Source: Pseudomonas abietaniphila (GTDB lineage Bacteria; Pseudomonadota; Gammaproteobacteria; Pseudomonadales; Pseudomonadaceae). From it: DNA of 64,000 nucleotides. Under the pieces are notes generated by a model. That model was not told the origin of the DNA and did not search any database. It was given only the letters and a program-made list of their open reading frames with translations. The first letter of the stretch is position 1, and every line of letters starts with the position of its first letter. Where the stretch lies: contig NZ_FNCO01000008.1 in assembly GCF_900100795.1 (NCBI RefSeq), positions 1 through 64,000 on the forward strand, written 5' to 3'. Below, one piece after another: positions 43,377 to 51,767 of this stretch. Position numbers and translations under genes: made by a program.

Positions 43377-44177
43377 ATGGCTAGAGACAACGACGCGCCG
43401 GTTGCGGTGTTCGACTCGGGTGTCGGCGGTTTGTCCGTACTGGGCGAAATCAGTCGTTTGTTGCCCAATGAGTCCCTGCTGTACGTCGGGGATTGCGGCC
43501 ATATTCCCTACGGCGAGAAGACCCCGGAGTTCATTCGTCAGCGTTGCGTGGCCATCGCAGAGTTCTTTCGTGATAAAGGCGCCAAGGCCCTGGTGCTGGC
43601 CTGCAATACGGCAACCGTGGCGGGTGTTGCCGATCTGCGCGAGCGTTATCCGGACTGGCCGATCGTCGGCATGGAGCCGGCGGTCAAACCCGCAGCGGCT
43701 GCGACCCAGAGCGGTGTGGTGGGTGTGCTCGCCACCACCGGCACCCTGCAAAGCGCCAAGTTTGCAGCCTTGCTGGACCGTTTCGCTGCCGATGTGCAGG
43801 TAATCACTCAGCCGTGCCCCGGATTGGTGGAGCTGATTGAAACCGGTGATCTGGTCAGTCCGGAAATCCGCCAACTGCTGCACAGTTACGTTCAGCCACT
43901 GCTGGCGGCAGGTTGCGACACGATCATCCTGGGCTGCACCCATTACCCCTTTCTTAAATCGCTGCTGCGGGAAATGATCCCGGCTTCGATCACCTTGATA
44001 GACACGGGCGCCGCTGTCGCCCGGCAGTTGCAGCGTTTACTCAGCCAGCGCGATCTGCTCGCGAGCGGCCATCCCCAACCGGCGCAGTTCTGGACCAGCG
44101 GCGATCCAAACAATTTCAGAAACATCCTACCGTTACTATGGAAAAAATCTGACAGTGTGCGAAGCTTCGGTTCGTGA
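43377..44177 (+). CDS. murI: Glutamate racemase
   Basis: 266 aa. It makes D-glutamate for peptidoglycan. The two catalytic cysteines lie in VLACNTATVAGV near residue 76 and LGCTHYPFL near 187. The N-terminal FDSGVGGLSVLGEI and YVGDCGHIPYGEKTPE loops are typical. It follows moeB by 32 bp and is probably the last gene of the hemA operon. Confidence 0.96.
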   Translation: MARDNDAPVAVFDSGVGGLSVLGEISRLLPNESLLYVGDCGHIPYGEKTPEFIRQRCVAIAEFFRDKGAKALVLACNTATVAGVADLRERYPDWPIVGMEPAVKPAAAATQSGVVGVLATTGTLQSAKFAALLDRFAADVQVITQPCPGLVELIETGDLVSPEIRQLLHSYVQPLLAAGCDTIILGCTHYPFLKSLLREMIPASITLIDTGAAVARQLQRLLSQRDLLASGHPQPAQFWTSGDPNNFRNILPLLWKKSDSVRSFGS

Positions 44178-44289
44178 AAAAAACGTGAATAGCGCTGTTT
44201 TTGACTGAACTATTGTTCGCAGGCAGATTTCTACACCACGTCTGTCGATATAAAAATTTCTAACTGCACTCGGAAATGGGAAGTTTCAG

Positions 44290-44808
44290 ATGAAGCGACT
44301 GTTTTGTTTGGCTGCGATTGCGGCCGCGTTAACGGGGCAAAGTGCGATCGCACAAGCGGATGGGGTTGAGTTTTCGGTGGGGCACACCGGCGAATCGACA
44401 ATGACCTATCGTTTGGGCGCGCAATTTGATTGGGACAAGAGTTGGTGGCAAACCGGTGTGGGTCGTCTGACCGGCTACTGGAGTGGTGCCTACACGTACT
44501 GGGAAGGTGACAAGAGTTCCAGCAACAACAGCCTGTCGTTCTCTCCGGTGTTCGTTTACGAATTCTCCGGCGAAAGCGTCAAGCCTTACATCGAAGCCGG
44601 TATCGGTGCAGCGGTATTCCAGCGCACGGAAGTCGAAGGCAACAAGTTGGGCAGTGCGTTCCAGTTCGAAGACCGCTTGGGCTTCGGTCTGCGCTTTGCC
44701 GGTGGTCATGAAGTCGGCCTGCGAGCCACTCACTACTCCAACGGCGGCATGACCACCAATAACGACGGTATTGAAAGCTACGCGATTCATTACACGATGC
44801 CGTTCTAA
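44290..44808 (+). CDS. pagL: Lipid A 3-O-deacylase (PagL)
   Basis: 172 aa. PagL is an outer-membrane beta-barrel that removes the 3-O acyl chain from lipid A. A signal peptide ends at IAQA (residues ~1-23). The barrel strands alternate (GVEFSVGHTGESTMTYRLG and onward). The catalytic histidine and serine are in ATHYSNGGM near residue 150, with the glutamate 13-14 residues later in DGIESYAIHY. The protein ends with phenylalanine, as barrel proteins usually do. It has its own ribosome site, 112 bp after murI, and is followed by a REPIN. Confidence 0.92.
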   Translation: MKRLFCLAAIAAALTGQSAIAQADGVEFSVGHTGESTMTYRLGAQFDWDKSWWQTGVGRLTGYWSGAYTYWEGDKSSSNNSLSFSPVFVYEFSGESVKPYIEAGIGAAVFQRTEVEGNKLGSAFQFEDRLGFGLRFAGGHEVGLRATHYSNGGMTTNNDGIESYAIHYTMPF

Positions 44809-44830
44809 GCGTTCAGTCGCCTGGGATAAC

Positions 44831-44921
44831 CTGTGGGAGCGAATTCATTCGCGATTGGCCAGTACAGCCGACACCTCTTCATCGGCTGAACAATTTTTCG
44901 CGAATGAATTCGCTCCCACAG
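44831..44921. repeat. REPIN (inverted pair of REP elements)
   Basis: CTGTGGGAGCGAATTCATTC plus four more bases (44831-44854) is perfectly inverted at 44898-44921. The 24-bp arms with a 43-bp centre match the common Pseudomonas REP doublet. It lies between two convergent genes, pagL and the YkgJ-like gene, and can act as a terminator for both. Confidence 0.9.
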
Positions 44922-44950
44922 TGGTTGCAGTCCGAACGTGTGGTCACGGG

Positions 44951-45268
44951 TTACAAATACGCCGTCGCAATCCCTTCCCGCTCAGTGATGCACTCCGGTG
45001 CACCCATCTCGAATTCCCTGCAGATCAACGGCCGCTTGTCGTAGATCGTGCACATCATCGTGTCGCGATCCAGTGCCGCGCACCAGCCGTCGTCCAGGCG
45101 CAACATGACTTCGCCGCCCCAATCGTCGGTGTCGATAAACCGTTCAGGCACGCCCGTGTCGGTGATGAGCATCACCTCAAGCTGGCAGCAGCACGCGGCG
45201 CAGGTTGAACACGTAACCACAGGTTCGGCGGGTTCTACGGGGAGTTGGAGCAGGGGTATGGAAGTCAT
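44951..45268 (-). CDS. YkgJ-family cysteine cluster protein
   Basis: 105 aa from the ATG at 45268; the longer frame to 45349 overlaps the upstream gene's end. The family binds zinc or iron and is of unknown activity. The cluster is visible as CSTCAACCCQLEV near residue 21, a single cysteine in GWCAALD, then MCTIYDKRPLICREFEMG. The gene is on the same strand as the large operon upstream, 58 bp past its last stop, and may be read through from it. There is no clear Shine-Dalgarno sequence. Confidence 0.82.
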   Translation of the reverse strand: MTSIPLLQLPVEPAEPVVTCSTCAACCCQLEVMLITDTGVPERFIDTDDWGGEVMLRLDDGWCAALDRDTMMCTIYDKRPLICREFEMGAPECITEREGIATAYL

Positions 45269-45326
45269 GCGGCGCAGTGTAAAGCAGTGTCGAACAGGCC
45301 GGTGGCTGGTCTGACGGACGCAGCCT

Positions 45327-45842
45327 TCACGCCGATACCTCATGCGCACGGGCGTCGCGAAAATAGTGGGCCAGCCAGTGCAGCAACGGGAAGATGACGG
45401 CCCAGATCGCGCCGAGTATCAGGACGCTTGGCCATACGCCCAGCGGCAACTGAACGTAAGTGAGGTGGGATCCGGCGATGTAGGAGGCCGGTCCTCCGAC
45501 GGCGCCGAGTGCACTCGCCAGCCACCAGGGCCTGGCCGACCAGGCCAGGCAATGCCCCAGCGTTGTGGCCAGCAGCGGCCACAGCAAGGCAAGCCATAGC
45601 GGAATGACCTTGCCGGCTTCCCCGAAATCGAAAACGCCCAACTTGATCAGCGCGCTGTCGAGCACACAGCCCAGCGCGAACACCGTCATCAGCAGCTTCC
45701 CCTCACTGCGCCACGAGCCGATCAGGAGCAGGTGGACGACAAAAATAACGAACGTGATCAGCAGCCAGCCACTGTTCCCACCGAGCACACAGGTGAACCA
45801 GCCGATTTGGAACAGCGCGGCGTTTGTCAGGTTCTTAAGCAT
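45327..45842 (-). CDS. DUF2878 integral membrane protein
   Basis: 171 aa from the ATG at 45842, which overlaps the end of the methyltransferase gene. Five or six hydrophobic helices are visible (FQIGWFTCVLGGNSGWLLI, WLLITFVIFVVHLLLIGS, LALLWPLLATTLGHCLAW, VLILGAIWAVIFPLLHWL). DUF2878 proteins are found with Cfa-like methyltransferase and DUF1365 genes in proteobacteria, and their role is unknown. It is the last gene of the nine-gene minus-strand operon. A role in making or placing modified lipids is an inference from the neighbours. Confidence 0.82.
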   Translation of the reverse strand: MLKNLTNAALFQIGWFTCVLGGNSGWLLITFVIFVVHLLLIGSWRSEGKLLMTVFALGCVLDSALIKLGVFDFGEAGKVIPLWLALLWPLLATTLGHCLAWSARPWWLASALGAVGGPASYIAGSHLTYVQLPLGVWPSVLILGAIWAVIFPLLHWLAHYFRDARAHEVSA

Positions 45843-47097
45843 CGAAACGTCCCAGAAGCGGCTGCGGCACAGCCTTGGGTTTTGCCAGTAACAATTGCGC
45901 GGTGCCGATGGTTCGTTCCATGAATCCGCCCTCGCAGTAGCACAGGTAAAACTCCCACAGGCGCAGGAAATAATCGTCGTAGCCCAGTTCCGTGAGGTAG
46001 CCGGCCGCATGGCGGAAGTTGTCGTGCCACAGGCGCAGGGTTTTTGCGTAGTGCAACCCGAAATCCTCCATGTGCAGCAGATTCATGTCGGTGTCATCGC
46101 TGACGATTTCCAGCATTCGGGTGACGGAAGGCAGGGCGCCGCCCGGAAAGATGTACCGCTGGATGAAGTCGACGCTGCGTTTTGCCTGCTCGTATCGCTG
46201 CTCCCTGATCGTGATTGCCTGCAGCAGCATCAAACCGTCGTCCTTGAGCAGCTGCGTGCACTGCTTGAAATAGGTCCGCAGAAAACGGTGACCGACCGCT
46301 TCGATCATCTCGATGGACACCAGCTTGTCGTATTGCCCGGTCAGGTCACGGTAGTCGCTGAGCAGCAGCGTCACCTGGTCCTGCAGACCGAGCTCGGCGA
46401 TACGTTTTTCGGTGTAGGCAAATTGTTCCTTGGACAGGGTCGTGGTCGTGACCTTGCAGCCGTAGTGCTGGGCGGCATAGATCGCCATGCTGCCCCAGCC
46501 CGTGCCGATCTCCAGCAAGTGATCGGTGGGTTTGAGCGAAAGCTTCTGACAGATCCGCTCCAGCTTGTTCAACTGCGCCTGCTCCAGCGTGTCATCAGGC
46601 GTCAGGAACTGCGCGGCCGAATACATCATGGTCGGGTCGAGAAATTGCTCGAACAGGTCGTTGCCCAGGTCGTAGTGGGCCGCGATATTTTTCTGCGAGC
46701 CTTTGCGCGTGTTGCGGTTGAGCCAGTGCAGGCCCTGCACGAAAGGGCGGCTGAGACGCGCCAGACCACCTTCCAGTGCATCGAGTACATCCAGATTGCT
46801 GACGAATACCCGGATGACCGCAGTCAAATCCGGGCTTGTCCAGTAGCCATGAATGAAGGCCTCGCCAGCGCCGATCGACCCGTTGCTGGCCACCAGCCCC
46901 CACACGGCCGCATCCTGAACGTGAATCTCGCCCAGTAGCACGGCGCCCGCAGCACCAAACACCTGCCGCTCATCGCCTTCGTAGACCACCAACTGTCCGT
47001 GACGAAGGTGCGCGAGTTGCCTCAGCACGCCACGTCGTAACAGGTTCGAGGTCAGGTTGTTGGTGCTGAAACCGGCAATGGCGCTACTGCTTTTCAT
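45835..47097 (-). CDS. Cfa-like SAM-dependent fatty-acyl methyltransferase
   Basis: 420 aa from the ATG at 47097, which overlaps the DUF1365 stop by 14 bp. Cfa enzymes add a methylene or methyl group to unsaturated acyl chains of membrane lipids. The SAM loop LEIGTGWGSMAIYAAQHYG is near residue 200, followed by SIEMIEAVGHRFLRTYF with the conserved catalytic-region glutamate, and YIFPGGALPSV. The neighbours (FAD oxidase, DUF1365, photolyase) are those of the alternative Cfa-type enzymes linked to light or singlet oxygen, such as the UfaM-like methylases of furan fatty acid synthesis, rather than the housekeeping cfa. The exact product cannot be told. Confidence 0.88.
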   Translation of the reverse strand: MKSSSAIAGFSTNNLTSNLLRRGVLRQLAHLRHGQLVVYEGDERQVFGAAGAVLLGEIHVQDAAVWGLVASNGSIGAGEAFIHGYWTSPDLTAVIRVFVSNLDVLDALEGGLARLSRPFVQGLHWLNRNTRKGSQKNIAAHYDLGNDLFEQFLDPTMMYSAAQFLTPDDTLEQAQLNKLERICQKLSLKPTDHLLEIGTGWGSMAIYAAQHYGCKVTTTTLSKEQFAYTEKRIAELGLQDQVTLLLSDYRDLTGQYDKLVSIEMIEAVGHRFLRTYFKQCTQLLKDDGLMLLQAITIREQRYEQAKRSVDFIQRYIFPGGALPSVTRMLEIVSDDTDMNLLHMEDFGLHYAKTLRLWHDNFRHAAGYLTELGYDDYFLRLWEFYLCYCEGGFMERTIGTAQLLLAKPKAVPQPLLGRFDA

Positions 47098-47881
47098 GGC
47101 GTCTATCCTTGTCAACGGCAGCACTGCGGTACGAGCCTTCGGCGGCCTGATGGGAAAAAATCTGTATGCGTTTGGCGAACAGGCGCAGTGCCTGCCAGTA
47201 AATGGCGAGGCACGTCTTGGCGGTCATCCACGGGAAACTCAGCAGATGACGATGCAGGGCAGCGCGGCTCAGCGTTTGACGCTGCAAGTTGAGGGTCGCG
47301 TCAAACACTTTGTGCTCGCCCTGCCAGTCCGCCATGTGCACGCCCAGCCGGTCGCTCGGCTGGCTGAAACTCATGCGGTATTCCAGATCCCGGGGCAGAA
47401 AGGGTGAGACATGAAAGGCCTTCGCCACGGCGAAATGCTGGTGACCCTCGGCGTCGGCCGGCAGCACATAGTGATAGCGCTCACGCCAGGGCGTGTTGGT
47501 GACCTCGCAGACAATCGCCGCCAGGTTGCCGTTACGTTCGAAGCAGTAGAAGAAACTCACCGGGTTGAACGACAGCCCCCAGCTGCGCGCCTGGGTCAGC
47601 AGGCACACACGGCCCAGCGGTGCATGGCCCAGCGCCTTGCGCACAATGTCGCGTACGGCGCCGGTCAGCGAGATGCCGCGTCCGGTGTATTCACGCAAAT
47701 AGTCACTCTGGCGAAAGGAAAACGGCGCCAGACGGCTCATACCGGCGAAGGGCGACAGCTGCATCACGGCGTCCTGCTCTTCCAGGTCGAGATAGAGCAT
47801 GCCGATCCGGTACGTGAACGCGTGGGCCTTGGGCGAAAAGCGCCGATGGCTCACCCAGCCGCTGTACAGGGCGCTGTTCAC
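47084..47881 (-). CDS. DUF1365 domain protein
   Basis: 265 aa, almost entirely DUF1365 (SALYSGWVSHRRFSPKAH at the start, FSFRQSDYLREYTG near 55, SFNPVSFFYCFERNG near 107, VSPFLPRDLEYRMSF near 155). The biochemical role is unknown, but the family is nearly always between an FAD oxidase and a Cfa-like methyltransferase, as here. The ATG overlaps the oxidase stop (ATGA). Histidine and aromatic residues are frequent. I infer a partner in modified fatty-acid synthesis. Confidence 0.9.
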   Translation of the reverse strand: MNSALYSGWVSHRRFSPKAHAFTYRIGMLYLDLEEQDAVMQLSPFAGMSRLAPFSFRQSDYLREYTGRGISLTGAVRDIVRKALGHAPLGRVCLLTQARSWGLSFNPVSFFYCFERNGNLAAIVCEVTNTPWRERYHYVLPADAEGHQHFAVAKAFHVSPFLPRDLEYRMSFSQPSDRLGVHMADWQGEHKVFDATLNLQRQTLSRAALHRHLLSFPWMTAKTCLAIYWQALRLFAKRIQIFSHQAAEGSYRSAAVDKDRRHEKQ

Positions 47882-49125
47882 AGCGATTCCCCAAAGGCAG
47901 AAGCAACGCGCAACGCGCTCACCACGCCGTCTTCGTGAAAACCGTTGGCCCAGTAAGCGCCGCAGTAATAGGTGTGCTGGGCGCCGAACACTTCTTGCCA
48001 GCGCCCTTGAGCCTCGATGCCCTTGAGGCTGTATTGCGGATGAGCGTATCGATAGCGCGCAAGGATCTTGTCCGGATCGATGGCTGATGTCTGGTTGAGA
48101 CTGACGCAGAAGGTGGTATCGCTTTCGATCCCTTGCAGAATGTTCATCGCGTAGGTCACGGCGGCCGATTGATCGCCCGCGCCGCCCAGCCGGTAGTTCC
48201 AGCTCGCCCAGGCCAGTGGGCGGCTGGGCAGCAGTCGGGTGTCGGTGTGCAGCACGACGTCGTTGTCGGCGTAGGGCAAGGCGCCGAGTATTTCTTGCTC
48301 GGTGGCACTCGGCTCGGCCAGCATCGCCAGCGCCTGGTCGCTGTGGCAGGCGAAAACCACCTTGTCGAAGCGCTCGCTGCCCTGAGCGCTGTGAATCGTC
48401 ACGCCCTCTTTGTCACGCTCGACCCGGGTGACCGGGCATTTCAGGCGGATGCGGTCGCGAAACGACGCGGTCAGTGGTTCGATGTAACGGCTGGAACCGC
48501 CTTCGATGACGCACCATTGCGGGCGGTTGCTGACCGAAAGCAAACCGTGGTTCTTGAAAAAACGCACGAAGAACTGCAGCGGAAAGGCGAGCATGTCGGC
48601 CAGTGACATCGACCAGATGGCCGCGCCCATGGGCACGATGTAGTGCTCGGTAAACCGCCGGCCGTAACCTTCCGCTTTCAGGTAGGCGCCGAGCGTGGTG
48701 TCCGCGGCAATGCGCTGGCTTTGCAGATCGGCGAATGCCTGTTTATTGAAGCGCAGGATGTCCCGCAGCATGCCCCAGAAGGTCGGCGACAGCAGGTTGC
48801 TGCGCTGGGCGAACAGGCTGTTGAGGTTATTGCCGTTGTATTCGGTACGGCTGTGCGGGTCGCAGACTGAAAAACTCATCTCGGTGGGCTTGAACGCCAC
48901 GCCCAGCTTGCCCAGCAACTTGATGAAGTTGGGGTAGGTCCAGTCGTTGAAGACGATGAACCCGGTGTCGATGGCGTGTTGTTTGCCATTCACGGACACA
49001 TTGACGGTGTGCGTGTGACCGCCGATCCAGTCATCGGCTTCGAACACGGTGATGTCATGCATGCGGTTGAGCAACCAGGCGCTGGTCAGGCCCGAGATAC
49101 CGCTGCCGATGATCGCGATTTTCAT
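47878..49125 (-). CDS. FAD-dependent amine-oxidase-like flavoprotein
   Basis: 415 aa from the ATG at 49125, overlapping the SDR stop. The FAD-binding loop IAIIGSGISGLTSAWLL is at the N-terminus, followed by ITVFEADDWIGGHTHTV. The C-terminal YYCGAYWANGFHEDGVVSA completes the flavin site. The family is annotated as NAD/FAD-binding or cyclopropane-fatty-acid-associated oxidase and resembles phytoene desaturase-type enzymes. Next to DUF1365 and Cfa-like genes it probably oxidises or desaturates an acyl chain. The substrate is not known from sequence. Confidence 0.88.
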   Translation of the reverse strand: MKIAIIGSGISGLTSAWLLNRMHDITVFEADDWIGGHTHTVNVSVNGKQHAIDTGFIVFNDWTYPNFIKLLGKLGVAFKPTEMSFSVCDPHSRTEYNGNNLNSLFAQRSNLLSPTFWGMLRDILRFNKQAFADLQSQRIAADTTLGAYLKAEGYGRRFTEHYIVPMGAAIWSMSLADMLAFPLQFFVRFFKNHGLLSVSNRPQWCVIEGGSSRYIEPLTASFRDRIRLKCPVTRVERDKEGVTIHSAQGSERFDKVVFACHSDQALAMLAEPSATEQEILGALPYADNDVVLHTDTRLLPSRPLAWASWNYRLGGAGDQSAAVTYAMNILQGIESDTTFCVSLNQTSAIDPDKILARYRYAHPQYSLKGIEAQGRWQEVFGAQHTYYCGAYWANGFHEDGVVSALRVASAFGESL

Positions 49126-49898
49126 GAGGTCGCCCCGGTCTTGGCCGATGTGCGGACCATGCGTTTGCACAGCGCCAATTGAAGGCGCAAGGGAAGGATG
49201 GCGATCGCCTTGAGCAGCAGAATGAATACGAATGGAAAGGCGATTTCAAGCGGCCGGCGGGGTTTTTCCAGGCGTTCGGCAATGTACCGCGCGGCCTTTG
49301 GCGCAGACCAGCGCATGGGCATCGGGAAGTCGTTTTTTGCCGTCAGCGGGGTGTCGACAAAGCCAGGGCTGACGACCGTCACTTCGATGCCTTCCTGCGC
49401 CAGATCGATGCGCAAGGATTGAAGCAGGTAGCGCAAGCCGGCTTTCGACGCTCCATAGGCTTCGGAGCGGGTCAGCGGCAGCAGCGCAACCGAACTGGCC
49501 ACACCGACGAGATGCGGACGATCACCCAGTCTCAGCAGGGGCAGTGCTTCCTGAATGCAATACGCGGTGGCGATCAGGTTGGTCTTCACCACGCGCTCGA
49601 CCATACCGGCATCGAACTGACTCGCGTCGATGTATTCGCACGTGCCTGCATTGAGGATCACCGTGTCCACGGCTCCCCAGACCTGAGCGATGCGCTCGCC
49701 AATGGCGGTCACGGTTTCGGGATCGGCGACGTCGCCGGGTACGAGCAATACCTGATGTGCAAAGCGTTGATCCAGCGCTTCAAGCGGCTCGAGGGTGCGC
49801 GCCGTCAGCGCGACCTGATGGCCTGCTTTCAGCAGTTCTTCGGCCAGCGCCAGCCCGATGCCGCTGCTGGCGCCGGTCAGCCAGATACGTCGCTTCAT
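49122..49898 (-). CDS. Short-chain dehydrogenase/reductase
   Basis: 258 aa from the ATG at 49898. The nucleotide loop TGASSGIGLALAEELL is at the start and the catalytic Y-x-x-x-K is in EAYGASKAGLRYLLQ near residue 157, with the preceding serine in VGVASSVALL. A hydrophobic segment near the C-terminus (FPFVFILLLKAIAILPL) suggests membrane attachment, which fits a lipid substrate. It is coupled to both neighbours by overlapping stop and start codons. Confidence 0.92.
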   Translation of the reverse strand: MKRRIWLTGASSGIGLALAEELLKAGHQVALTARTLEPLEALDQRFAHQVLLVPGDVADPETVTAIGERIAQVWGAVDTVILNAGTCEYIDASQFDAGMVERVVKTNLIATAYCIQEALPLLRLGDRPHLVGVASSVALLPLTRSEAYGASKAGLRYLLQSLRIDLAQEGIEVTVVSPGFVDTPLTAKNDFPMPMRWSAPKAARYIAERLEKPRRPLEIAFPFVFILLLKAIAILPLRLQLALCKRMVRTSAKTGATS

Positions 49899-50320
49899 GC
49901 CAATCTCCCTTTGAGCCACCGGATCATCCTGCCCATCACGGGGAGGTGCTCATAAAGCAAAGCTCCGGCATCGAAGAAATCGCGATGCTGAAACACCTTG
50001 TTGTCCGTCCACAGCAAGTGCGAGCAACCGTGAACCAGGATCGGCTCACCTTGCTTCAAACGGGGATGGCGGTAGCTCATGGTCCAGCGCAAATAGCCCT
50101 TGCCTTCGCGTACCTGATCGAAGGCGTGAAACTCGAATTGCAAGTCGGTGACGTTGGCGTACAGGTCCTCGAAGTACTTACGCAGATCAGGCAGCCCGTG
50201 AACATCGTGCAGTGGATCGGTGAAGGCGACATCATCGCTGTACAGCTCGCCGAGCAGGTGCAGGTTCCCCTTGTCGAGTTCGGCGAAGCGCCGGGCGTAA
50301 TCGCGCAGGAATTCACTCAT
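49895..50320 (-). CDS. SnoaL/NTF2-like small protein
   Basis: 141 aa. It has a cone-shaped fold typical of SnoaL-like enzymes and ligand binders: FLRDYARRFAELDKGNLHLL, then SDDVAFTDPLHDVHGLPDLR, and KYFEDLYANVTDLQFEFH. Histidine and aspartate residues line the likely pocket. The ATG overlaps the photolyase stop by eight bases. In related operons it sits between phr and the SDR gene. A role in handling a lipid or isoprenoid intermediate is possible. No activity can be assigned. Confidence 0.85.
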   Translation of the reverse strand: MSEFLRDYARRFAELDKGNLHLLGELYSDDVAFTDPLHDVHGLPDLRKYFEDLYANVTDLQFEFHAFDQVREGKGYLRWTMSYRHPRLKQGEPILVHGCSHLLWTDNKVFQHRDFFDAGALLYEHLPVMGRMIRWLKGRLA

Positions 50321-51758
50321 GGTCTTGAGTCTCTGCTTGTCGATGAGGCAGCGATTTGAAGGCGGTCAGCGCGCGTTCGCGACTGGATTTCAGGTCGACG
50401 ATCGGCGCCGGATAATCGGCAACGCCAAAAAGCCCGCCCAGCGCCGAAGGGTTATGAATATCCCGTTTGTTGAGGTCGGCCAGCTCCGGAATCCAGGTTT
50501 TGATGAACCGGCCTTCCGGGTCGAAGCGTTCTGACTGGCTCTGCGGATTGAAGATGCGGAAATAGGGTGACGCGTCGGTGCCGGTGGACGAGCTCCACTG
50601 CCAACCACCGTTGTTCGCCGCAAGATCCCCGTCGATCAGGTGCTGCATGAAGAAACGTTCGCCTTCACGCCAGTCGATCAGCAGGTTCTTGGTCAGGTAC
50701 ATCGCCACGATCATGCGCAGACGGTTGTGCATCCAGCCGGTTTCCAGCAACTGACGCATCGCTGCGTCAATGATCGGCAGCCCGGTACGCCCTTGTTGCC
50801 AGGCTTCCAGGTCCTTTGGCGCATGACGCCACTTCAACGCCTCGGTTTCAGGACGGAACGCGCGATGGCGCGACACGCGAGGGAATCCGACCAGGACGTG
50901 TTTATAAAACTCGCGCCACAGCAGCTCGTTGATCCAGGTCACCGAGCCTGCGTTTCCTGTTTCGAATTCGCCGTTGTTGCTGCGCAACGCCGCATGCAGG
51001 CATTGGCGAGGGGAGACGACGCCCGCGGCCAGGTACGCCGAAAGCTGGCTGGTCCCGGGCTTGGCCGGGAAGTCGCGCTCATCCTGGTAGTAATGCACTT
51101 GTTCGTCGGTGAAGGCTTCGAGGCGCCGCCGGGCTTCGCTTTCGCCCGCAGGCCACAGTGCACGCAGCGCATCGGACGGTGTGGCAAAACCGGTGACCTG
51201 CTCCGGAACATCGTCGCTTTTGATGTGCAATGCCGATTGCTTCCCGGGCAGGCGCACCACCGCTGGCACCGAGTAGTGCAAGCGCGCGTAACAGACCTTG
51301 CGGAACTGGGTGAAGACCTTGAAATACCCGCCGCTTTTCGTCAGCACGCTGCCGGGCTTGAAGAACAGCTGGTCCAGATGGCTGTGAAAGCCGATGCCGT
51401 GTTTATCCAGCGCTGCGGCGACGTCTTCATCGCGTCGAGTCTCGTTGACGCCGTACTCTTCGTTGACGTGAACCTGCTCGATCCCGTGGGTCGTGCACAG
51501 CGTGAGCAGCGCTTTGGGCGCCTTGTCCCAGGTCGCGGCGTGCACGATCACCAGCGGCACGTTCAGCGCTTGGAGTTCGATTTTGAGCGCAGCCAGGTTG
51601 CGCAACCAGAAGTCGACCTTGCACGGCGCGTCGTCATGGCTGTGCCACTGCTCGGGACTGATCATGTACACGGCCAGCGTGGGGCCCTGCTCCATGGCAG
51701 CGCTCAATGCGGTGTTGTCGTGTACGCGCAAATCGCTGCGCAGCCAGATGAGTTGCAT
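50313..51758 (-). CDS. phrB: Deoxyribodipyrimidine photo-lyase (class I)
   Basis: 481 aa from the ATG at 51758 (AAGGA lies seven bases upstream; an ATG at 51764 is also in frame). It repairs UV cyclobutane dimers using blue light. The N-terminal antenna domain begins LIWLRSDLRVHDNTALSAA. The FAD-binding catalytic domain is clear from TGLPIIDAAMRQLLETGWMH, NRLRMIVAMYLTKNLLIDW and NGGWQWSSSTGTDASPYFRI, including the tryptophans of the electron-transfer chain. It directly follows a LitR-like regulator gene, which fits light control. Confidence 0.96.
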   Translation of the reverse strand: MQLIWLRSDLRVHDNTALSAAMEQGPTLAVYMISPEQWHSHDDAPCKVDFWLRNLAALKIELQALNVPLVIVHAATWDKAPKALLTLCTTHGIEQVHVNEEYGVNETRRDEDVAAALDKHGIGFHSHLDQLFFKPGSVLTKSGGYFKVFTQFRKVCYARLHYSVPAVVRLPGKQSALHIKSDDVPEQVTGFATPSDALRALWPAGESEARRRLEAFTDEQVHYYQDERDFPAKPGTSQLSAYLAAGVVSPRQCLHAALRSNNGEFETGNAGSVTWINELLWREFYKHVLVGFPRVSRHRAFRPETEALKWRHAPKDLEAWQQGRTGLPIIDAAMRQLLETGWMHNRLRMIVAMYLTKNLLIDWREGERFFMQHLIDGDLAANNGGWQWSSSTGTDASPYFRIFNPQSQSERFDPEGRFIKTWIPELADLNKRDIHNPSALGGLFGVADYPAPIVDLKSSRERALTAFKSLPHRQAETQDHE

Positions 51759-51767
51759 GTTCATTCC

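Noticed and set aside
45327..46010. Longer DUF2878 start at 46010
   Set aside because: The extra 56 residues overlap the methyltransferase gene, are rich in Arg, Cys and Ser like a shadow frame, and the first membrane helix begins after 45842.
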